A DNA stretch of 64,000 nucleotides from UBA8296 sp031581145 (GTDB lineage Bacteria > Bacteroidota > Rhodothermia > Balneolales > Balneolaceae), in the NCBI GenBank assembly GCA_031581145.1, contig JAVLBP010000007.1:1-64000 (forward strand), read 5' to 3'. Shown here in pieces: positions 50,717 through 59,359 of the stretch. Every line of letters begins with the position of its first letter. Positions within the stretch are counted from its first letter, which is position 1. A program made the translations under genes and the position numbers. The notes below the pieces were generated by a model, which was not told where the DNA came from, ran no database searches, and saw only the letters and a program-made list of their open reading frames with translations.

Positions 50717-52266
50717 AGCTCGTAGGTAATAGGAGATTGATCCTCAAAATCGTAAAGCGTAAGACGGCGCAAATTATATACGCCAAGCCAATACGTACGA
50801 AGGGCCTGGATATAAGCACGTTTCGCGGAATCCCGTTCATTTTGAGCAATCAATAGATTGGTAATATCAATATTCCCAATGAGGTAACGGTTACGTGCAA
50901 CTTCATACCGACGTAAGGCGATGGTGTCAGATTGAGCGGCGATTTCTAATTGACGCTCGAGTTGCAGAAACTCCGTCACAGTGTTTTGGACAGCAAGCTC
51001 AAACTGAGCTTGTCTGTAGGCGATTTCATCGGCAACTTCGCGCTGAACGTTTTGCGCCGACTGAATCTCAGCGCGAGCCTTGCCCCAATTAAAAATAGGA
51101 ATATCGAACCCAAGCGTGATGAATTGTTGATCCAATGGGTCATTATAGACCTCGTTGATGTCTTCTGCCGTTTGGTTAAAGCCCACGTTGGCGATAACAT
51201 TGGCTGAGAATGTACTTTGCCTCACTGCTTGTTCAAGCTGACGACGAGCATCGATTTCTTGAAGGGTATTGTTCAGTGATGTACTGTTGTTTTGTTGCGC
51301 CATGGCAAGAGCCTTATTGGCGGTCACGTCAAGTCGAGGGAGCTCTTCTGGAATGCTCACGTCAAAATCTGCATCTGCTGGCAACCCTAGCAACAACCGA
51401 AAATTTTTGATTTGCTGATCATACTGTATTTGCGAATTCGTAAGGTTGGTCTCCGCATTTCTGAGCGCCAGTTCACTTTGCAGGAGGTCGTTTTCAGCAA
51501 TTGTCCCAATATTGAATCGACCCCGCGAGATATTATAAATCGAATCATTGACAGCCACATTTGTTTGGGCAATATCAAGATTGATTTTGGCAAGTAACAC
51601 ATCAAAATAGCGTTGTGTCACGGTGTAAGAGAGGTCTTCAAGTTCCTCGACATACTGCTTTTCAGCAATGGTTAAGCGAAGAGGCTCAATCCGGTTGCGC
51701 CATTTGAGCGCGTTGTATTGAAAAAGGGGTTGACGATAACTTACAACCAGTGGGGTTGACCTCCACAAATAGGTGTTCTCATCGCTGAAAATCCCCAAAC
51801 GGGTCATCCCGCTGGCAATCGAAATGGTCCCTCCTGTCCATAATAGATTCTGATTTATGCCTAGCTCAACATTCGCATTCGATTGTTTCGTGGCAATAAA
51901 CTGCGTGCTCCCATCTTGTTCCAAACGGGTAGAGAGTCGGCGGCTGTAGTTTGGCACATCTCCAGAGAGGTCTAGACTAGGGAGAAGATCCGCACGGAAA
52001 GATTTATAACGATACTGACTCGCAACCAACGAATATTTGGCTGCACGTGACAATGGACTTTGCTCAATGGCCAGCTTGATGGTCTCTTCTAGCTCAAAGA
52101 CTTGTTCGGGGGCATTTGTGGTTGGCGTCGCGGATGATCCACCAGAAGATTGAGCGATCACAGATAATGGGGTCCAAGCCAGCCAAAGGGACATAACAAC
52201 CCATGCCAAGCCTCTTGATGATGCTCTTTTCCACTCTTTTTGGCCCAACGTACGTGAGGATTTCAT
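50707..52266 (-). CDS. TolC-family outer-membrane protein (second system)
   Basis: 519 residues from the ATG at 52266, chosen because it leaves the upstream permease stop free and opens a signal peptide (LAWVVMSLWLAWTPLSVIAQ); an ATG at 52278 and frames up to 52347 are alternatives. Long helical repeats: VFELEETIKLAIEQSPLSRAAKYSLVASQYRYKSF and, in the second half, REVADEIAYRQAQFELAVQNTVTEF. It is the outer-membrane part of the export system made with the permease at 52271 and the HlyD-type adaptor at 53660, all in one leftward run. Confidence 0.92.
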   Translation of the reverse strand: MKSSRTLGQKEWKRASSRGLAWVVMSLWLAWTPLSVIAQSSGGSSATPTTNAPEQVFELEETIKLAIEQSPLSRAAKYSLVASQYRYKSFRADLLPSLDLSGDVPNYSRRLSTRLEQDGSTQFIATKQSNANVELGINQNLLWTGGTISIASGMTRLGIFSDENTYLWRSTPLVVSYRQPLFQYNALKWRNRIEPLRLTIAEKQYVEELEDLSYTVTQRYFDVLLAKINLDIAQTNVAVNDSIYNISRGRFNIGTIAENDLLQSELALRNAETNLTNSQIQYDQQIKNFRLLLGLPADADFDVSIPEELPRLDVTANKALAMAQQNNSTSLNNTLQEIDARRQLEQAVRQSTFSANVIANVGFNQTAEDINEVYNDPLDQQFITLGFDIPIFNWGKARAEIQSAQNVQREVADEIAYRQAQFELAVQNTVTEFLQLERQLEIAAQSDTIALRRYEVARNRYLIGNIDITNLLIAQNERDSAKRAYIQALRTYWLGVYNLRRLTLYDFEDQSPITYELEL

Positions 52267-52270
52267 AGGA

Positions 52271-53653
52271 TTACTCATATCTAAGTGCAACGACGACATC
52301 TTGTTCAGAGGCTCGTTTGGCCGGGACGTATCCAAAAACAACGCCAATCAAGGATGCAACCCCAAACGATATCAAAATAGAGGCGAGCGTGACGATTGTC
52401 TGAATCCCAGCAAACCATTGAATGACCAAACTCAATACGATGCCGAGGATAATTCCAATAAATCCTCCCACAAAACAAATCGTCAGAGCCTCCGTCAAAA
52501 ACTGCATGCGGATATCTTTTTGCTGAGCCCCAACTGCTCGACGCACCCCAATTTCGCGATACCGCTCAATCACAGAGGCAAGCATAATATTCATAATCCC
52601 AATTCCTCCAACAATCAACGAGATGGATGCAATGGCCGCGAGTACGATATTGAAAATGTTTTTTGTCCGTTGTTCTTGTTCCAGTAACAACTCCGGGACG
52701 ATAATCTCAAAATCTACAACGTCGTTGTGTCGACGTTTCAACATTCTTGACATGATTTCTGAGACGGCAATACTATACTGATTGTCTTCAACTCGAACAA
52801 TCAGACGATCCACTTCATTGGTGTTTCCATCCCCGCTGGTGACACCTGAGGAAGACCTCGAGATTGCAAATCCACGTCCAAAAAATCTCGTTGTAGATTC
52901 CCCACCTCCTCCAACGTCATCACCCGTGACCACCGATCGGTTGCCGTAGCGAAGCAAGACCGACGTGGCAGGTGCATAGATATCCATGTTATAATCCCGA
53001 ATCCCAAGATTCTCGATCTGTTGATCTGAAATCCGTTTTTCTTCAAGGACTCCTGCCACCCGAAACCACACTTTTCCTGCCTTGATCCGTTTGCCAATAG
53101 GATCATCCCCAGAGAAAAACTTCGCCCGTATCCCCGACCCGATGATGGCGACTGGCAAAGACTCCTCAACCTGTTTGTCCGTAAAATTTTCCCCAAGCTC
53201 AAAGGAGGATTCATTGATATCAAAGTATTCGTCCGACACACCGATAATTTTCCCCGTCCTCATACGACCTGCACGAATAATTTGTGTGTCGTAAATAATC
53301 TCAGGTGTCGCGGTTTCTACATAAGGGACTTTCTCCTGAATGGCTTCAAGATCTTGGAGTGTGAGCCCTGGAGAGAACTTCTTGGAATTTGATTCTGAAG
53401 GTACATTGCTCCCAGTTTCCTCTACATTTCCCTCTTTTTGCTCCACCACAGGTTGCACAATGATATTGTTGGTCCCCAGAAGCTTCATTTGGTCAAGGAC
53501 TTCCTCCTGCGCCCCACGACCAATGGCCAGCATCGATATGACGGAGGCCACGCCAAAAATAATCCCCAATGATGTCAAAAACGACCGAAGTCGATTTTGT
53601 TTCATTGCCTCTAGAGCAATGTCAAAGTTGTATCCTAGATTTTGGAGATCCAT
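52271..53653 (-). CDS. ABC transporter permease, MacB/FtsX type (no fused ATPase)
   Basis: 460 residues: N-terminal transmembrane helix (LRSFLTSLGIIFGVASVISMLAIGRG), a large periplasmic MacB-type core domain, and three C-terminal helices with the FtsX signature IASISLIVGGIGIMNIMLASVIERYREIGVRRAVGAQ. Proteins of this type usually work with a LolD/MacB-like ATPase in a tripartite mechanotransmission exporter. No ATPase gene is in the cluster. Six bases separate it from the adaptor gene, and it is followed within a few bases by a TolC gene, so the export path is otherwise complete. Confidence 0.92.
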   Translation of the reverse strand: MDLQNLGYNFDIALEAMKQNRLRSFLTSLGIIFGVASVISMLAIGRGAQEEVLDQMKLLGTNNIIVQPVVEQKEGNVEETGSNVPSESNSKKFSPGLTLQDLEAIQEKVPYVETATPEIIYDTQIIRAGRMRTGKIIGVSDEYFDINESSFELGENFTDKQVEESLPVAIIGSGIRAKFFSGDDPIGKRIKAGKVWFRVAGVLEEKRISDQQIENLGIRDYNMDIYAPATSVLLRYGNRSVVTGDDVGGGGESTTRFFGRGFAISRSSSGVTSGDGNTNEVDRLIVRVEDNQYSIAVSEIMSRMLKRRHNDVVDFEIIVPELLLEQEQRTKNIFNIVLAAIASISLIVGGIGIMNIMLASVIERYREIGVRRAVGAQQKDIRMQFLTEALTICFVGGFIGIILGIVLSLVIQWFAGIQTIVTLASILISFGVASLIGVVFGYVPAKRASEQDVVVALRYE

Positions 53654-53659
53654 AACGCC

Positions 53660-55168
53660 CTACGAGCCAGACTCATTAACAGACTCGTTAGACTGTCCCT
53701 GTGAACTTTCCTGTCCACCGTCGCCACCTCGGACTCCAGCCGATCCAGCACCTCGGTTCCTAAACTCCTTTCGAAGTGAATCTCGTTGCTCCTGCGTCAT
53801 ATTTTGAAAATTCATCCTCATCATTCTTCTTTGGCCATCTCCTTGCCGATTTTGGCGTGCTTGTTGCTCTTGTCCACGCTCCAGCTCTGCTTGTTCGAGT
53901 GCACGGATTTCCTCCAAGACATCCTCTGGTAGTGGACTAAATGTGAGACCAGCCGTATCGACTGGCATCGACATCAACATCTCGTCGCCTTCCTCAATCC
54001 CAGCTTTCACAACTACATCATTCTCATTCATTGAGCCGAGCCACACTTGTTGCCTCTCCAAACCCAACCCAGCTTTTTTATACACAATATCCATACCATT
54101 GAACTCGAAGACCGTCTCGAGTGGGACATAGACTACATCCTCAAGTTGCTCAATCATAATCTCGTTTGAGGTTGTCATAGAGGGTCGAAGCGTGGAGTCT
54201 GATTCGTTGATTTCAATCATCACCTCAAAAACCTTCGAGTCAGAATTTTGACGTTGCTCTCCAATATTTGCGACTGAGGTCACGACCCCTGTTAATGATT
54301 TCTCTGGAATGGCATCCAAACCGATATCCACAACTTGATCTGCACGAACTTTTTGGATGTCCACTTCATTCACATATGTAATCGACTCCATGACAGAGAA
54401 ATCGGGAAGCTCCGCGATCACAGGATTCCATGCGCTCACACTACTCCCTTCAGCAACTTTTGAGCCTCCATCACGCGTGTAGATTACCATCCCATTCTCT
54501 GGAGCAAACACTGTGAAGTCATCAATCACCTGTTGGATTCTTTCTAGATCGCGCTGCTCTTCAATCAATTCGGTTTCCAGCTCCCGTAGTCTGGCCTCTT
54601 CTTTGCGCACCCGTGTTACATAATTTTCACGCTCTTGCTGAAGTTGCCTCTGGGTCTGCTCATACGCGATCTCAGCTTGGCGCTGTACAGACGGTGATTC
54701 ATAAATCGATTGCTCTACAGCGAGTTGGCGCTCCTCTACTTGAAATTCAAGATTTTCGAGGGTGTTTCTTGCAGCGGACAGGGTTAGGGAGCTGTCAAGT
54801 TGTGCTTGCTCAAACTGGGACTCTGCCTGTTGGACGTTCAATTGAGCATCTTGAAGCCGTGTATTGGCCTCAGACCGATCTAACTCCGCCACAAAATCGC
54901 CACGTTGTACCACGGTCCCCTCTGGGATAATACGCTGGATGTTGAAATTATACACTCGGACATCTCGTGCATTTCGTGGACCCATGATTTGTGTCGAATT
55001 TTTGGCTTGGAGCTCCCCTGTGGTCGTAATCACCACTTCAAATGGGCCACTCTTCGCCTCTGCATAAATTTGTGCTGAGTCATCATCGCCACGCCCAAGT
55101 ACAAACCATAATAGACCAATAGTAAGTATGGCTCCACCAAGGATCCATAAATTTCTGTTCATTTTCAT
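53660..55168 (-). CDS. HlyD/MacA-type periplasmic adaptor
   Basis: 502 residues, longer than usual (~400). N-terminal membrane anchor (LWILGGAILTIGLLWFVLG) and barrel-sandwich half GPFEVVITTTGELQAKN, a long coiled-coil hairpin (about residues 85-220), a second half FTVFAPENGMVIYTRDGG, a beta-barrel, and a membrane-proximal domain. The C-terminal ~65 residues are an unusual Arg/Gln/Met-rich then Gly/Ser/Gln-rich tail (RGGDGGQESSQGQSNESV). It connects the ABC permease to the TolC protein. It is 24 bases downstream of panD, in the same direction. Confidence 0.92.
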   Translation of the reverse strand: MKMNRNLWILGGAILTIGLLWFVLGRGDDDSAQIYAEAKSGPFEVVITTTGELQAKNSTQIMGPRNARDVRVYNFNIQRIIPEGTVVQRGDFVAELDRSEANTRLQDAQLNVQQAESQFEQAQLDSSLTLSAARNTLENLEFQVEERQLAVEQSIYESPSVQRQAEIAYEQTQRQLQQERENYVTRVRKEEARLRELETELIEEQRDLERIQQVIDDFTVFAPENGMVIYTRDGGSKVAEGSSVSAWNPVIAELPDFSVMESITYVNEVDIQKVRADQVVDIGLDAIPEKSLTGVVTSVANIGEQRQNSDSKVFEVMIEINESDSTLRPSMTTSNEIMIEQLEDVVYVPLETVFEFNGMDIVYKKAGLGLERQQVWLGSMNENDVVVKAGIEEGDEMLMSMPVDTAGLTFSPLPEDVLEEIRALEQAELERGQEQQARQNRQGDGQRRMMRMNFQNMTQEQRDSLRKEFRNRGAGSAGVRGGDGGQESSQGQSNESVNESGS

Positions 55169-55192
55169 AAGGATATACTCACTTTGTAGAGC

Positions 55193-55540
55193 CTATTTTG
55201 GCTTGTTTTGATCGTCAACGAATGTAACGTTGGGGGTATGGTTGGCGATTTCATCTTCATCAAAAAGACCGTAGGCGATCACGATGATATTGTCTCCAAT
55301 TTGCGTAAGGCGCGCGGCAGCCCCATTTAAACAACAAATACCCGATTCCCGCTCGCCAGGTATGGTATAAGTCTCTAATCGGTGGCCATTATTAATATTG
55401 AGAACTTGCACACGCTCATAAGGTACGATGCCGGCGTGGTCGAGTAAATCAAGATCCAAGGTGATCGATCCTTCATAATGAAGGTTCGCATCGGTCACAG
55501 TTAAGGGCTGAATCTTTGCGTGAAAAAGAGTTCTTTTCAT
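55193..55540 (-). CDS. panD: Aspartate 1-decarboxylase
   Basis: Makes beta-alanine from aspartate for pantothenate synthesis. 115 residues as a proenzyme; the self-cleavage site is Gly24-Ser25 within HYEGSITLD, giving the pyruvoyl group on Ser25. Other conserved parts are VLNINNGHRLETYTI and GAAARL near residue 74-80, and IVIAYG. It overlaps panC by four bases (ATGA). The PanD-PanC pair supplies both beta-alanine and its condensation with pantoate. Confidence 0.97.
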   Translation of the reverse strand: MKRTLFHAKIQPLTVTDANLHYEGSITLDLDLLDHAGIVPYERVQVLNINNGHRLETYTIPGERESGICCLNGAAARLTQIGDNIIVIAYGLFDEDEIANHTPNVTFVDDQNKPK

Positions 55541-56481
55541 AATAGTCTTTTATTTCCACGAAAACCAACCTCGCTTGCAACGTTGCTTTCCGTATTGATG
55601 AGGATATTATCAATGAGTCGCGTGTCACCCATCCAACCCGCACCTGCGACCACCAAAGGTTGGTCAAGAGTTGATTCTTCTACAGGTGACAAGATCTCAA
55701 CAGATGGCATCAGCTCAACAGGTGCCAAAGTGGACACATCATATACATCCAAGTATTCTAAACGAAAACCAGTCTCCGAAAGTTGCGCGTGGAGCTCATT
55801 TCGTGTTTGTTGGAGTTGTTTGGGGGGGTGTTTCGCCTCAATGGCCAGCTTCAATTGCTCAAGTGCTTGAAACAAAGCTACAGCAGATTCTCGTTCTTGC
55901 GGGCTCAAGTATCGATTTCGACTACTGAGAGCCAATCCATCAGCTTCTCGAACGGTCTCTACGCAATGCATTCGAATGGGAAGGGCAAACTCATCCACCA
56001 TTGCCTCAAGGACGCGGTACTGTTGGAAATCTTTTTGACCAAACCAAGCCTCATCCGGTTGAGTAAGGCTAAACAAGCGCATCACCACATGACAAACACC
56101 CTCAAAATGTCCTGGACGATGGGGACCACACATATGCTGGATGAGCCCCCTAGGTTGAATCATAAAATGTTGCACATCCAAGGCCATCTCCTGTAACGTT
56201 GGAGCAAACAGCACAGAGACTCCTTCTTGCTGGCACACCTCCTGGTCGTGAGTTAAATCACGCGGATACCGCTCAAAATCCTCGTTAGGTCCAAATTGCA
56301 AGGGGTTCACAAATATTGTCGCCACCGTGGGACCTTGTTCCACTGCATGCTTAAGCAATTCACGATGACCTTCATGTAGCGCTCCCATCGTCGGCACAAG
56401 CTGCCGGGGTGCATTCGGATGCATGCTTTGGAGCTCAACAAGCGCCTCCTGTAGCTCATGAATCGTCTGGACGAGTTCCAT
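55537..56481 (-). CDS. panC: Pantothenate synthetase
   Basis: Joins pantoate and beta-alanine using ATP. 314 residues, about 30 more than usual. The HIGH-type motif is LVPTMGALHEGHRELLKHA (near residues 28-46), with VSIFVNP-like ATIFVNPLQFGPNEDF, GQKDFQQ near 150, and LSSRNRYLS near 189. The extra length is a C-terminal insert near residue 265 (PSVEILSPVEESTLDQ) and a tail after the usual end TRLIDNI. It overlaps panD by four bases and follows the E2 gene by 54 bases. Confidence 0.96.
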   Translation of the reverse strand: MELVQTIHELQEALVELQSMHPNAPRQLVPTMGALHEGHRELLKHAVEQGPTVATIFVNPLQFGPNEDFERYPRDLTHDQEVCQQEGVSVLFAPTLQEMALDVQHFMIQPRGLIQHMCGPHRPGHFEGVCHVVMRLFSLTQPDEAWFGQKDFQQYRVLEAMVDEFALPIRMHCVETVREADGLALSSRNRYLSPQERESAVALFQALEQLKLAIEAKHPPKQLQQTRNELHAQLSETGFRLEYLDVYDVSTLAPVELMPSVEILSPVEESTLDQPLVVAGAGWMGDTRLIDNILINTESNVASEVGFRGNKRLL

Positions 56482-56535
56482 AGGACCCTGCAGGGCTATG
56501 TTGGGATCAGTGAAAAATGGGTTGCCGGAGCACTA

Positions 56536-58473
56536 CTAAAACGATCGATTCGGATCAAAGCCTTCCAAAAGCTGCTTGACCCGATTCAAGAACGCTCCAC
56601 CATGTGCCCCATCAATCGAACGGTGATCATAACTCATGGATAAATACATTTGGTGGCGAATCGCAATCACATCACCATCCGCTGTTTCCATCACCATGGG
56701 GCGTTTTTCAATCGCTCCCGTACCAATGATGGCCACTTGTGGCTGATTAATGATCGGCGTCCCCATAAGGTTACCCACACTTCCATAATTGGTCAGTGTA
56801 ATAGTGCCTCCTACCAAATCATCTGGGCTTAGGGTCTTGGAGCGTGCCTTCGTGGCTAGATCGGTAATCGCATGGGCTAATGCTGCGAGATTCTTGTCCT
56901 GTGCATGTTTAATCACGGGGACAATTAAGCCACCAATGCCCCCTTCACCAAGTGCAACTGCTAGCCCAAAATTGATGTTTTTCTTTATGTGAATTTCATC
57001 ACCTACGATGGAGCTGTTCATCAGCGGGAATTCACGTATCGCTTGGATAATGGCCTCCACAAAAATGGGGGTAAATGTGAGCTTCGCACCCGTTTGTTGC
57101 AGGAATCGATCTTTATTTGCGGCTCTCCATTTCACAACTTGTGTCACATCCACATCAGAAAACGTCGTGACATGGGCAGACGTCTGCTTCGAATTTACCA
57201 TATGCTCTGCAATCATCTTGCGCATACGGTCCATTTTGATCACTTCAACTTGTTGCTCGGGTGCCTTCACATTGAGTTGACCAGCATTGATAGACCCTGA
57301 GCTTGACGCTGCGGGGGTAGCACTCGGTGTAACGGCGGCCGGCGTAGGAGTTGCTGGGGCAGGAGTAGCTACATCTGGCGCAGCAGGAGCCGGGGCACCT
57401 GGACGTGATAGGCCACCGCCAGAGCTAGGTTGCGCTGAAGGGGTAGCTGAGCTAGCGGGTGATGCTGACGCCCCATCTTGAGGTGGGCGAATGGACAAGA
57501 AGTTCAACATATCCTTCTTCGTGAGTCGACCATCTTTTCCTGACCCTGGAATTTGATCCAAGGTTTCAACTGGGATACCCTCTTTTTCGGCAATCGAACG
57601 TACCAGTGGGGACAAAAATTTACCCGATGGCGTAGAGCTGGGGATTGACCCCGCTATAGACCCCGCTGTTGTTGCGCCTGTCGTTGTAGGTTGTGTTGAC
57701 GGCTCGGGTGCGGTCGTAGGCTCTGATGCTGCTGCAGGTGGAGGGGTCGCATGTTGCTGTGATGAAGCAGGTTGTGCATCTGGCTTTGCGGCAGGCTGTG
57801 CACTACTACCGGCCGGTGCAAGCCGTGCAATGACCTGACCCACTTGAATCGTATCACCCTCTTGTGCCAAAATCTCAGTCAACACACCTGCTTCGGGTGA
57901 GGGAACTTCAGTGTCGACTTTATCTGTCGCAATTTCTAAAAGGGTCTCATCGACCTCGACCGAGTCACCTATCGCTTTGCTCCAACTCAATACCTCACCT
58001 TCCATCACAGACTCACCCATTTGCGGCATCATCACTTCAATGGATTCCCCCGTGGCCGACTGTGTAATGTCCTGTGCAACTTCCTGTGCAGCTTGAGGTG
58101 CAGGTGCTTCTGATACAGTATCAGTGGGCACTGTATCAGCAGGAACAGGAGCTGTTGCTTGTGCTGTCACAGACGCAGGTTCTGGCTCAGACGCAGGAAC
58201 AGGAGCCGCTGGCGCCTCAGGTGCTGCATTCGCATCCGTTTCGATAATGGCAATCGGCTTTCCAACTTCCACAGTATCGCCTTCCTGGGCAAGAAGCTCG
58301 ACAATCACCCCTGCTTCTGGTGATGGGACCTCTGTATCTACTTTGTCGGTTGCAATTTCTAGAAGAGTCTCATCAACTTCTACGGAATCACCTATGGCTT
58401 TGGACCAGCCTATCACTTCCCCTTCCATTACAGATTCGCCCATTTGGGGCATCATAATCTCAACTTTAGCCAT
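56536..58473 (-). CDS. Dihydrolipoamide acyltransferase (2-oxo acid dehydrogenase E2), two lipoyl domains
   Basis: 645 residues: lipoyl domain 1 (about 1-78, lipoylated Lys44 in ATDKVDTEVP), Ala/Pro/Glu-rich linker, lipoyl domain 2 (about 145-220, Lys185), a long Ala/Pro/Thr linker, peripheral subunit-binding domain (FLSPLVRSIAEKEGIPVETL, about 290-325), a second Ala/Pro/Ser linker and the catalytic domain with SYDHRSIDGAHGGAFL (His617, Asp621). It transfers acyl groups to CoA in a pyruvate, 2-oxoglutarate or branched-chain complex; the specificity cannot be fixed because E1 and E3 are absent. The two lipoyl domains are near-identical at DNA level, a recent duplication or gene conversion. Confidence 0.94.
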   Translation of the reverse strand: MAKVEIMMPQMGESVMEGEVIGWSKAIGDSVEVDETLLEIATDKVDTEVPSPEAGVIVELLAQEGDTVEVGKPIAIIETDANAAPEAPAAPVPASEPEPASVTAQATAPVPADTVPTDTVSEAPAPQAAQEVAQDITQSATGESIEVMMPQMGESVMEGEVLSWSKAIGDSVEVDETLLEIATDKVDTEVPSPEAGVLTEILAQEGDTIQVGQVIARLAPAGSSAQPAAKPDAQPASSQQHATPPPAAASEPTTAPEPSTQPTTTGATTAGSIAGSIPSSTPSGKFLSPLVRSIAEKEGIPVETLDQIPGSGKDGRLTKKDMLNFLSIRPPQDGASASPASSATPSAQPSSGGGLSRPGAPAPAAPDVATPAPATPTPAAVTPSATPAASSSGSINAGQLNVKAPEQQVEVIKMDRMRKMIAEHMVNSKQTSAHVTTFSDVDVTQVVKWRAANKDRFLQQTGAKLTFTPIFVEAIIQAIREFPLMNSSIVGDEIHIKKNINFGLAVALGEGGIGGLIVPVIKHAQDKNLAALAHAITDLATKARSKTLSPDDLVGGTITLTNYGSVGNLMGTPIINQPQVAIIGTGAIEKRPMVMETADGDVIAIRHQMYLSMSYDHRSIDGAHGGAFLNRVKQLLEGFDPNRSF

Positions 58474-58778
58474 GGTTGTTTTACTGTCGTTTATTCGAGT
58501 CGTCGTGTCAATTTTGGGAGTGATCCCTTCAACTTCAGGTATTGTACAAAATATGTGTGCTAGAACGTGAAATCTTGGTCAAATTCCTCAAACTAGCCTT
58601 CATAAAAAGTTCTCATTATTTAATATACTATCAAATATGTGCTATAGGTGTGTAATGTTGCGTAGATTTTTCGTTTGAGCCATCCAAACATCACCTATCG
58701 CTATTCCAAAAGTTATGGACTAAAAAGTATACGACCATACAGTTCAGGACCAACATTCAAACCCGTTAAAAACACTCC
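58474..58778. other. Intergenic region between the E2 gene and the small membrane protein gene
   Basis: 305 bases, A/T-rich, between divergent genes. I see no RNA gene, no strong hairpin and no clear TAnnTTTG with a -33 partner; TAGATTTT near 58663 is a weak -7 candidate for the rightward gene. Frames crossing it on the plus strand are antisense shadows of the E2 gene. Confidence 0.5.
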
Positions 58779-59114
58779 ATGAAGAACTGGCTCTATTTTA
58801 TCGCGCTCACATGGTTTTTCACCCTGTTTTTGCCATGGTGGAGTCTCCTTCTATCTGGACTTATCATCGGCTTGTGGCGTCAACCCTCGTGGGCATTTCC
58901 TGTGGGGTTATCCGTTGGGTTTATCGTATGGACAGGACAAAGTGTCATTACTGCAGCCCAAAATAACTTTATCCTGAGTGAGCGACTCTCTGTGTTGTTT
59001 GCAGGAATGGAAACACCGTGGGTTTCACTTGTGATGGCTGGGCTTGTTGGGGGATTGTTGACGGCTAGTTCTGCATGGTTTGGCAAAGAATTACGGGTCA
59101 GAATTGCCTCATAA
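58779..59114 (+). CDS. Small membrane protein of unknown function
   Basis: 111 residues with three predicted transmembrane helices (about 4-28, 38-58 and 80-100) and a basic end (GKELRVRIAS). I do not recognise the family. Aromatic-rich helices (FFTLFLPWWSLLL) resemble small membrane proteins common in this lineage. It lies upstream of carA with a promoter and terminator between them, so it is probably transcribed apart from carA. Confidence 0.65.
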   Translation: MKNWLYFIALTWFFTLFLPWWSLLLSGLIIGLWRQPSWAFPVGLSVGFIVWTGQSVITAAQNNFILSERLSVLFAGMETPWVSLVMAGLVGGLLTASSAWFGKELRVRIAS

Positions 59115-59140
59115 ACATCGTCCTCCATGGAGTTTATCCA

Positions 59141-59171
59141 TTGAATAGTTTGACAGGTTTATGTACATTTG
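59141..59171 (+). promoter_or_regulatory. Bacteroidota-type promoter of carA
   Basis: TTG (59141-59143), 20-base spacer, TACATTTG (59164-59171), a perfect TAnnTTTG. A sigma70-like reading, TTGACA (59150-59155) with 17 bases to ttttat, overlaps it. Expected start near 59176-59180, upstream of the terminator at 59221. Confidence 0.55.
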
Positions 59172-59176
59172 ATTTT

Positions 59177-59359
59177 ATGCAAAGCTACGAGCGACCGACT
59201 TCCAGATCGATCACTTTCCCATCCGACGCGGGTTCCGTAGTCGGATTTTTTTTGAGCTTTTTTAGACCCCTTCCAAGCAAGAACCTCTTCTTGCTTGCAT
59301 CTCTGACCCTCAACTCTTCCCATCGACATGAACAACACCCCGAAACTCTATTCGGCTAG
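59177..59359 (+). CDS. Possible 60-codon leader peptide of carA
   Basis: An ATG at 59177, at the place where transcription from the promoter at 59141-59171 should begin, opens a frame that runs through the terminator hairpin and ends inside carA (stop at 59357-59359). It begins MQSYERPTSR and includes four Arg codons. If translated, ribosomes would prevent formation of the terminator hairpin. It may equally be a chance open frame; there is no homology to support it. Confidence 0.3.
   Translation: MQSYERPTSRSITFPSDAGSVVGFFLSFFRPLPSKNLFLLASLTLNSSHRHEQHPETLFG
59221..59253 (+). terminator. Intrinsic terminator between carA promoter and carA start
   Basis: Stem ATCCGAC (59221-59227) / GTCGGAT (59240-59246), 12-base loop, then eight T. 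It could end the upstream membrane-protein transcript or act as a carA attenuator. An upstream CCGACT (59195-59200) can pair with AGTCGG (59239-59244) in competition with the terminator stem. Confidence 0.65.
59275..59296 (+). other. Perfect inverted repeat just upstream of carA
   Basis: AAGCAAGAA (59275-59283), loop CCTC, TTCTTGCTT (59288-59296): 9-bp perfect stem, 31 bases before the carA ATG, with no T-run after it. It could be an operator or an RNA hairpin controlling translation. Confidence 0.6.

Noticed and set aside
58124..58570. 148-codon plus-strand frame antisense to the E2 gene
   Set aside because: Ala/Ser/Gly-rich shadow of the Ala/Pro-linker coding sequence on the opposite strand.
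59181..59215. PyrR-binding loop in the carA leader
   Set aside because: The conserved Bacillus loop (UCC-x-G-x-GAGG) is not present; only a loose ttccaga match exists.
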